DNA from: Moraxellaceae bacterium
GTDB lineage: Bacteria; Pseudomonadota; Gammaproteobacteria; Pseudomonadales; Moraxellaceae
Assembly (NCBI GenBank): GCA_003543245.1
Contig: DPJB01000017.1
Location: 1-17,746, forward strand
Reading direction: 5' to 3'
Length of the DNA: 17,746 nt
The notes below the pieces were generated by a model that saw only the letters and a program-made list of their open reading frames with translations, was not told the origin of the DNA and ran no database searches. Shown piece after piece: positions 1 to 5,378 of the stretch; the stretch's first letter is position 1, and each line of letters starts with the position of its first letter. The translations under genes and the position numbers were made by a program.

Positions 1-767
1 TCTTGTTGATGTGCTGACCGCCCGCACCGGAAGCGCGATACGTATCGGTGCGCACATCGGCCGGATTGATATCAATTTCGATGTTGTCATCCACTTCCGG
101 CGAAACGAACACAGAAGAAAACGACGTATGACGACGGTTGCCCGAGTCGTAGGGCGACTTGCGAACCAGGCGGTGCACACCGGTTTCAGTACGCAGCCAG
201 CCAAAGGCATACGCGCCTTCGACGCGGATGGTTGCCGACTTGATGCCGGCGACTTCGCCATCGGAAACTTCCATGATCTCGCCCTTGAAACCGTGACGAT
301 CAATCCAGCGCAGGTACATGCGGAACAGCATGCTGGCCCAATCCTGGGCTTCGGTACCACCGGCACCGGCCTGAATATCGATGAAGCAGTTACTCGGGTC
401 CATCTCGCCGGAGAACATGCGACGGAACTCAAGATCAGCCACGGACTTTTCCAGGCCATCGAGTTCAGCGGTCACATCATTCAACGTGCCTTCATCATCC
501 TCTTCAACTGCCAGATCCAGCAGCTCCTTCGCATCCACCAGGCCGCTATCGAGGTTATCGAGGGTCAGCACCACCCCTTCGAGATCAACACGCTCCTTGC
601 CAATGGCCTGGGCTTTTTCAGGCTCATTCCAGAGGGTGGGGTCTTCGAGTTCACGCATGACCTCTTCGAGGCGTTCTTTCTTCAGATCGTAGTCAAAGAT
701 ACCCCCTGAGCGATGAAGAGCGCTCGGAAAGGTCCTTGATGCGGTTCAGGTAGGGATTGATTTCCAT
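1..767 (-). CDS. prfB: Peptide chain release factor 2 (partial; C-terminus beyond the window)
   Basis: RF2 recognises UGA and UAA in the ribosomal A site and triggers peptide release. The reading frame starts at the ATG at 767 (MEINPYLNRIKDL..., close to E. coli RF2). It stops at an in-frame TGA after codon 24 and continues in the +1 frame, so the open frame only appears after frameshift correction. The rest of the RF2 fold follows. The codon-recognition tripeptide reads SPY at about residues 204-206, where the E. coli protein has SPF. The peptidyl-transferase motif GGQ (about 249-251) lies 14-22 bases from the left edge. About 255 of the usual ~365 residues are present; the truncation is only the window boundary. 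No good Shine-Dalgarno precedes the ATG. The gene follows recJ, a common neighbour. Identification is firm. Confidence 0.97.
692..707 (-). promoter_or_regulatory. prfB: prfB programmed +1 frameshift site
   Basis: On the minus strand the sequence reads AGGGGGTATCTTTGAC. An internal Shine-Dalgarno-like AGGGGG (702-707) sits just before the slippery CTT codon (696-698), the in-frame TGA (693-695) and a C. This is the known RF2 autoregulatory site: when RF2 is scarce, termination at UGA is slow and ribosomes slip +1 into the main frame. Spacing and sequence match the E. coli element. Confidence 0.97.
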
Positions 768-830
768 GGAAAAAATCAGTGGCGGATGGACAAGGGCGCG
801 GATTGTACCGGATACCGCAGCGGCCAGCCA

Positions 831-860
831 GAAACGGAACCGGCCGCATCAGCGGCCGGT
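831..860 (-). terminator. Hairpin terminator candidate before prfB
   Basis: A perfect 9-bp inverted repeat (ACCGGCCGC, 4-base loop, GCGGCCGGT; 839-860) is followed on the minus strand by a T-rich but interrupted tail, TTCCGTTTC. It could end transcripts coming from recJ or the small frame at 1055-909. The weak U-tract makes efficiency uncertain. Confidence 0.5.
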
Positions 861-908
861 CGGGGCAGGACTCATTGTGCCTGTGGACGACTCACTTCCT
901 GAGCGACG

Positions 909-1055
909 TCAGGACCATGGTTCAACACTGGCAGGTGCATTGACACCCTGACGTGCTGAATCATTGAAAAACGTAACAACAATAGTGCCATAAGTCATCG
1001 CAGCTGCCAGCACGCTCACGGACAAGGTCCGGGCAGCTACACGCAGGGTTAACAT
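909..1055 (-). CDS. Possible 48-residue single-pass membrane protein
   Basis: This short frame lies in the 484-bp gap between recJ and prfB. It begins MLTLRVAARTLSVSVLAAAM and continues hydrophobic to about residue 30, then has a polar tail ending VEPWS. That is the profile of a single transmembrane helix with a positively charged N-terminus. GGAG (1063-1066) is 7 bases from the ATG at 1055; an in-frame ATG at 1061 is too close to it. A hairpin follows about 50 bases after the stop. I recognise no family. The good ribosome site and hydrophobic helix argue for a real gene; the short length argues for caution. Confidence 0.4.
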   Translation of the reverse strand: MLTLRVAARTLSVSVLAAAMTYGTIVVTFFNDSARQGVNAPASVEPWS

Positions 1056-1251
1056 GATCATTCTCCAGATTTCAGTCGTACCGCCCGGGACAAGCCCAAT
1101 GGTGAAATCAGGACCCGGACGGCTGGCCGGTTCGCAAGAGCCTGAAAGACTCCAGACCGGTGATCAAATATTAACCGAAAACAGCCTTAATCGGGAGAAA
1201 GATGGTTACGGGCTGTAAAGCAATCCATATTTCCACATATAAATCATATAT
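1056..1251. other. Intergenic stretch downstream of recJ
   Basis: Between the recJ stop and the small membrane-protein frame I find no further gene. The 1205-1260 part is strikingly AT-rich against the GC-rich background. A TTAATATT stretch at about 1167-1175 could hold a -10 element for the small frame, but I see no convincing -35 partner. Confidence 0.4.
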
Positions 1252-2991
1252 TTACTTATTCTCAACAGGCTCCATGTACTCCACCCGTAGCTGCAGGGAT
1301 CGACTGCCCCGGAACTCATTGATGTCCAGGCGATAAGCCAGCCGCACCGTCCTGGCCTTGTTGGGCCATTGTTCCGTATCAATATTGAAGGCGATGGCAT
1401 CGAATATCCGGTTAGAGGCCGGATGCGCCACACTCAGCTTGAGATGCTTTTCCTTCAGCACCCGCTGCTCCAGGCAAAGGAAGTCGCCGTGAAACAGTGG
1501 CTCGGGGAATGCCTGCCCCCACGGACCTGCCTCACGGAGCAAATCGGCAAACGGCTCGGTAAAACACTCGGGGGGCAACTCCCCGTCCGAGTACAACACC
1601 GGCTCAAGGTCACGAGGGTCCACCACCTCGCGCACCGCCGCGTTGAACGCCACCCTGAAGTCATCCAGATGCACTGCAGGCAGGGACAAGCCAGCGGCCA
1701 TCGCGTGGCCACCAAACCGGGTAATGAGCCCGGGATTTCTGGCGGCCACCGAGTCCAGCACATCCCGTATATGTACACCGGGAATGGAGCGTGCCGACCC
1801 TTTAAGCTCAAGGCCTGCCTTGTCGCCAGGCGCAAAGGCAATGACAGGACGATGGAAGCGCTCCTTCAGGCGGCCTGCAAGGATGCCGATCACGCCCTGA
1901 TGCCAGTCACGATGAAACAGGGCCAGCCCGAATGGCAGCGCAGTCTTGTCGAGCGCGAACGTTTTCAGCACATGCATGGCTTCATTCTGCATGTTGCCCT
2001 CGATCTGACGGCGCTCGACATTCAGGCCATCCAGCTCCGCTGCAAATTGCGCAGCCATATCCGGAGAGTCCGTCAGCAAGCACTCGATACCATGTGACAT
2101 GTCATCCAGACGCCCTGCCGCATTCAGACGCGGTGCAACCTGAAAGCCCAAATCCGTGGCCACCAGTTGCGCAGGACTTTTGCTGGCAATGGCCAGCAAT
2201 GCCGAAATACCCGGACGACAACGGCCAGCACGAATGCGCGCCAGCCCCTGATGCACCAGCACGCGGTTATTGGCATCCAGCGGCACCACATCCGCCACGG
2301 TCCCCAGTGCCACCAGATCCAGATACTCCGCCATTACCGGCTCGGGAATATTCTTCTCCACAAACCAGCCCTGCTCTTTCAGATGGGTACGCAGACGGGA
2401 CATCAGGTAAAACGCTACGCCGACACCGGCAAGGTGTTTGCTGGGAAAATCACAACCCGGCTGATTGGGATTGAGGATGGCCGCTGCATCCGGCAATACA
2501 GCACCCGGTAAATGGTGATCGGTAATCAGAACCTGCATACCCAGTGCATTGGCGGCTGCCACACCTTCAATACTGGAAATCCCGTTATCGACCGTCACAA
2601 TAAGATCCGGTGATCTGGTCGCACGTGCCAGCTCAACAATTTCGGGCGTAAGGCCGTAGCCATAGGTGAAACGGTTGGGTACCAGGTAATCCACCTGCCC
2701 TGCCCCCATAGCACGCAGGGCACGTACCACCAGAACCGTACTGGTTGCACCATCTGCATCAAAATCACCGATGACAAGAATCCGTCGGTTCTCGCGCAGG
2801 GCCGCCCCCAGAAGACCCAGGGCCGTCTCCATTCCCTTGAGCAATGGCTTGTGCAGGCCCTGCAGGCTTCTCACAAGCTGATCTGACGAACGCACCCCGC
2901 GAGCAGCATAAATGCCTGCGAGCACGGGATGGATGCCACTCAGCTCGGCAGGAGTCGCAGGGATGTCACGGGTACGCAGGATTTTCTTCAT
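1252..2991 (-). CDS. recJ: Single-stranded-DNA-specific exonuclease RecJ
   Basis: This is a 579-residue 5'-3' ssDNA exonuclease used in recombinational and mismatch repair, close in length to E. coli RecJ (577). The DHH phosphoesterase core is clear: GDFDADGAT (about 75-83), VTVDNGIS, and ITDHHLPG with D158-H159-H160. Further on are ALGTVADVVPLD, RLNAAGRLDD and the DHHA1 motif FGGHAMAAGLS; the C-terminal OB-type region ends YRLDINEFRG...LQLRVEY. The frame stays open upstream to 3132, but that extension is translated decayed thrC and lacks RecJ similarity. The ATG at 2991 (MKKILRTRDIP) fits the family start. Neither it nor the in-frame ATG at 3000 has a Shine-Dalgarno. The ATG at 2991 overlaps the TGA of a small upstream frame (ATGA), which suggests coupled translation. 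Confidence 0.96.
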   Translation of the reverse strand: MKKILRTRDIPATPAELSGIHPVLAGIYAARGVRSSDQLVRSLQGLHKPLLKGMETALGLLGAALRENRRILVIGDFDADGATSTVLVVRALRAMGAGQVDYLVPNRFTYGYGLTPEIVELARATRSPDLIVTVDNGISSIEGVAAANALGMQVLITDHHLPGAVLPDAAAILNPNQPGCDFPSKHLAGVGVAFYLMSRLRTHLKEQGWFVEKNIPEPVMAEYLDLVALGTVADVVPLDANNRVLVHQGLARIRAGRCRPGISALLAIASKSPAQLVATDLGFQVAPRLNAAGRLDDMSHGIECLLTDSPDMAAQFAAELDGLNVERRQIEGNMQNEAMHVLKTFALDKTALPFGLALFHRDWHQGVIGILAGRLKERFHRPVIAFAPGDKAGLELKGSARSIPGVHIRDVLDSVAARNPGLITRFGGHAMAAGLSLPAVHLDDFRVAFNAAVREVVDPRDLEPVLYSDGELPPECFTEPFADLLREAGPWGQAFPEPLFHGDFLCLEQRVLKEKHLKLSVAHPASNRIFDAIAFNIDTEQWPNKARTVRLAYRLDINEFRGSRSLQLRVEYMEPVENK

Positions 2992-3143
2992 GCCGGACAT
3001 ATTACAGGGAGAGCATTCAGCAGCAGTATGGTGACTCCGGGCAACCGATGAAAGGAACTCCCTGCAGAGTGCACACCACCAGCGACGAGCCGAGACAGGC
3101 GCACAGAACACGTCTTCATACATGGCCGGCAAATACTGCTCAT
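2988..3143 (-). CDS. Possible 51-residue leader frame overlapping the recJ start
   Basis: An ATG at 3143 lies 6 bases after a full AGGAGG and opens a 51-codon frame (MSSICRPCMKTC...). Its TGA at 2988-2990 overlaps the recJ ATG as ATGA. The frame is read through a decayed copy of thrC in a different register from ThrC, so the peptide resembles no known protein and is probably not functional in itself. Its likely value is as a ribosome-loading frame for recJ, which lacks a ribosome site. Translation is inferred from the Shine-Dalgarno and overlap only. Confidence 0.45.
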   Translation of the reverse strand: MSSICRPCMKTCSVRLSRLVAGGVHSAGSSFHRLPGVTILLLNALPVICPA

Positions 3144-3248
3144 CCAGAACCTCCTAATCGGCGACTTCATCAAACCCGCCACAGAAAACCTTCTGCAATT
3201 ACCCGGCATTATCCCGGAACTGGGGATTGCCGATACAGGCAGCCGTGG
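3069..3248 (-). pseudogene. thrC: Decayed 3' fragment of threonine synthase
   Basis: Positions 3104-3248 align without gaps to 8965-9109 inside the intact thrC, with 113 of 145 bases identical by my count. Homology continues through 3081-3103, with one single-base gap, to 3069-3080, which matches thrC 8878-8889. The 51 bp between (thrC 8890-8940) are deleted. In the ThrC frame the remnant still reads IGNPQ...LQK...GFDE.AD.E.LDEQ..PAMYE.VFC.P.SA, parallel to intact ThrC, but has a TAA at 3199-3201 (Glu in ThrC) and a TAG at 3154-3156 (Gln in ThrC). The 5' two-thirds of the gene are missing. Homology stops about 15 bases from the chaperone stop codon. It is clearly a remnant and cannot make threonine synthase. 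Confidence 0.93.
3150..3155 (-). promoter_or_regulatory. Consensus Shine-Dalgarno in the thrC remnant
   Basis: The minus strand reads AGGAGG, six bases (TTCTGG) before the ATG at 3143. It overlaps the TAG nonsense codon of the remnant's original ThrC frame. The matching stretch of intact thrC reads AGGAAA, so the strong site is particular to the remnant. Confidence 0.6.
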
Positions 3249-3263
3249 GTTTACCCCCCGCAG

Positions 3264-3770
3264 TTACGCGGCCGGCGCACCCGCCGTATTTGCCAGATCT
3301 TCCGCCAGCCGCTTCATCACCATCTGCCACGGCGAGTCCTCCGGCAAGTTACCGGTCTGCGCCGCCCAGGGCTGCAACCATCGGCTGCGCAACTCACGTT
3401 GCAGCACCGGCTCCTCATCGCGATGGGCAATGGCCAGCAGCTCCAGCACCACCGCCGCATGGTCCGGCGGCAAGGGTGCGTCCGCCCAGTCCAGTTGCAG
3501 GTGCTCCATCAGCCGCACCATATCCTCACGCATATCACCACCATCCAGATTCTGGGCAGCATGCAGTAGCAAACACACCGGCGTTTGCAAACCGACATGG
3601 AACGTACCCCAGTAATCGTCCGCCACCGTACTGAAGTCGCCCAGCCCCAGCGCAGTAAATATCTGTCCCCGGTCACCGTCATCCACCAGCGGGCTGAAGA
3701 AACGCGACCACAGCAACAGGTCCAGCACTAACTCATCCGCCGCCACGGCGTTGCTGACTGACGCGTTCAT
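3264..3770 (-). CDS. TorD/NarJ-like molybdoenzyme assembly chaperone
   Basis: A 168-residue, largely helical, cytoplasmic protein. Its position as last gene of an alpha-beta-gamma operon, its size and the LPPDHAAVVLELLA segment (about 99-113, resembling the PDH...EL signature of TorD/DmsD/NarJ proteins) point to a dedicated chaperone. Such proteins bind the apo catalytic subunit and its Tat signal and hold it for cofactor insertion; they are not part of the finished enzyme. The start at 3770 overlaps the gamma-subunit stop as ATGA and has AGGA about 7 bases upstream; an earlier in-frame ATG at 3785 is less likely. Sequence similarity within this family is low, so the call rests partly on context. 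Its stop lies about 15 bp from the thrC remnant. Confidence 0.82.
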   Translation of the reverse strand: MNASVSNAVAADELVLDLLLWSRFFSPLVDDGDRGQIFTALGLGDFSTVADDYWGTFHVGLQTPVCLLLHAAQNLDGGDMREDMVRLMEHLQLDWADAPLPPDHAAVVLELLAIAHRDEEPVLQRELRSRWLQPWAAQTGNLPEDSPWQMVMKRLAEDLANTAGAPAA

Positions 3771-4315
3771 GAGAGTCCTACCCAATCGGTCGACACCGAT
3801 TTCAGCCCGGCCCGTTCACGCTGTGCACCCTGCCACACCGCCACACCCACACGCCCGGCGCGCTCCAGCTCCGGCCAGCAGGGCAATTGCAGCACCACCT
3901 GCCAGAAGCCCTGTCGCCACTCGGGGACCACCGTCCAGCCCAAAGGTGGAGCCTGCCGCTGCATGGTGCCCAGACCCTCGGCATGCATCCGGTAAAGTTC
4001 CTGACGGTCGGCGCGCCATAACACCCCTTGTACCGGCTTGCCCGGCGCACCCATGGTGATCCACTGCGAATCGTCGGCCACCGGCACCAGCAGGGCGCAG
4101 GCGTCGGGAAACAGCGTCGGATTGTCATCCACCTGCCTCACCGCCGTCGCGCATGGCCAGCGCAAGGTCACGCGGAAACCGCGCCCCGTCGCCCGTTCGG
4201 CCTCCAACTGCACTTGCGGTGTCGCCGGAACAGTGTGGTCGGCATAGGCCGCGAGCACATAACCGCCGGGCTGCATGGCCGTCGGCGCCGCCATCATTTC
4301 AATCTGCTTCTTCAT
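3767..4315 (-). CDS. Heme-b-binding gamma subunit of a class II DMSO-reductase-family enzyme
   Basis: This 182-residue protein resembles the gamma subunits EbdC, DdhC and SerC, which carry one b-type heme and pass electrons between the beta subunit and periplasmic carriers. The family core WITMGAPGKPVQGVLWRAD (85-103) holds Met88, the probable axial heme ligand. The C-terminal GLKSVSTDW holds Lys172, a candidate second ligand; Met/Lys ligation is known in this family. Trp and aromatic residues typical of the beta-sandwich lie between. The start is well fixed: GGAG six bases upstream of the ATG and an in-frame TGA (the beta-subunit stop) 15 bases upstream. Unlike characterised relatives it has no signal peptide: the first 30 residues (MKKQIEMMAAPTAMQPGG...) contain no hydrophobic run. 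It overlaps the chaperone gene by 4 bp. Confidence 0.83.
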   Translation of the reverse strand: MKKQIEMMAAPTAMQPGGYVLAAYADHTVPATPQVQLEAERATGRGFRVTLRWPCATAVRQVDDNPTLFPDACALLVPVADDSQWITMGAPGKPVQGVLWRADRQELYRMHAEGLGTMQRQAPPLGWTVVPEWRQGFWQVVLQLPCWPELERAGRVGVAVWQGAQRERAGLKSVSTDWVGLS

Positions 4316-4330
4316 AGAGCTCTCCAGCCA

Positions 4331-5365
4331 TCAAACAACGGTACGCATGTCTGGGTCCAGGTGAAAGTTCTTATTCCAGTCATAGGCAATCAACAGATCC
4401 ATCAATTCGCTGGGTTGGCCCTGCTTGCGCAGCTCCCGCTGTTCTATCAGCGTCGCCAGCGCCGTATGCATTTTTGTACCAAACAGGCTTTGCAGATACT
4501 CCAAGGGGATCCGCATTTCCGAAGTCGGCTGACCGTTGCTGTCCAGCTTGGCGGGCGATAGCGGCGGTACATAAAACACATTAGGCTCCGTACCAAATTC
4601 CGGGTGCAGCGGGATGGCCACCCCCCACTTATGTACCAGTTTCCAGATAGGCCCTTCCGGGTCATCCAGATAGCCGACAAAGCGTAACCGGCCGGGACAC
4701 TGTCGGGCGCAGGCCGGCGCCACCCCCTGCTCTACGCGCGGCAGGCAAAAAATGCATTTGGTGGATACCTGCCGCTTCGGGTCGAAAAAGACCTTCTTGT
4801 ACGGGCAGGCCTCCACACAGAAGCGGTAGCCGTGACATTGATCCTGATTCACCAGCACGATGCCGTCCTCACTGCGCTTTTCAATGGCGCCGCGCGGGCA
4901 GGCATCCTTGCAGGCCGGGTGGGTGCAGTGGTTGCACAGGCGCGGCAAGTAGAAGTAATGGTTGTCCTGCGGGTACTCGCCAGCGCCGTGGTCTTCGTCC
5001 CAGTTTGGTCCCCATGTCGGCAAGCTTTCCGGACGCAGCCAAGGCTTTTCCTTTTCAGCGGCATCACGGAAAAACACCTTGTTGTGGTTGAATTTCCAGG
5101 CACGGCCATAGCCGCTGTCCGGGTCGGGTATTTCGCCGCGCTTGACGCCGCCTTGCGCGTCACGCCCGCCCGTTTCGCGGTAATTAGCCGGGTAGCCCTT
5201 GCCAGGCATGCTCTCCACGTTGTTCCAGTACGCGTAGTCCGTGCCCTGGTCCTTGTTCCACAAAGTCTTGCAGGCCACCGTGCAGGTCTGGCAACCCAGG
5301 CATTTGTTCAGATCCAGCACCATCGCCAACTGGCGGTTGCCGGTGCTTACACTTTTCGTTGTCAT
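4331..5365 (-). CDS. Iron-sulfur (beta) subunit of a class II DMSO-reductase-family enzyme
   Basis: A 344-residue electron-transfer subunit of the NarH/EbdB/DdhB/SerB type. Four cysteine groups are present: C22-C25-C28-C32, C144-C147-C152-C156, C177-Y180-C183-C187 and C204-C207-C219-C223. In the third group Tyr180 replaces the second cysteine, as is usual in this family, giving a predicted [3Fe-4S] cluster beside three [4Fe-4S] clusters. They form the wire between the molybdenum site and the gamma-subunit heme. There is no signal peptide; co-export with the Tat-targeted alpha subunit is the norm. The ATG at 5365 has AGGGG about 8 bases upstream and lies 13 bp after the alpha stop. An in-frame ATG at 5449 would put 28 extra residues inside the alpha gene and is rejected. 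Confidence 0.95.
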   Translation of the reverse strand: MTTKSVSTGNRQLAMVLDLNKCLGCQTCTVACKTLWNKDQGTDYAYWNNVESMPGKGYPANYRETGGRDAQGGVKRGEIPDPDSGYGRAWKFNHNKVFFRDAAEKEKPWLRPESLPTWGPNWDEDHGAGEYPQDNHYFYLPRLCNHCTHPACKDACPRGAIEKRSEDGIVLVNQDQCHGYRFCVEACPYKKVFFDPKRQVSTKCIFCLPRVEQGVAPACARQCPGRLRFVGYLDDPEGPIWKLVHKWGVAIPLHPEFGTEPNVFYVPPLSPAKLDSNGQPTSEMRIPLEYLQSLFGTKMHTALATLIEQRELRKQGQPSELMDLLIAYDWNKNFHLDPDMRTVV

Positions 5366-5378
5366 GGCGGATACCCCT

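Noticed and set aside
3000..3132. A longer RecJ starting at 3132 (47 extra residues)
   Set aside because: The extra residues are translated thrC remnant with no RecJ similarity, and no ribosome site precedes that ATG. The start at 2991 gives the normal family length.
2844..3569. A plus-strand frame over the recJ start, thrC remnant and chaperone gene that resembles a plus-strand frame inside thrC
   Set aside because: The resemblance is only the antisense translation of the thrC duplication. It was useful as a clue to the pseudogene but is not a gene.
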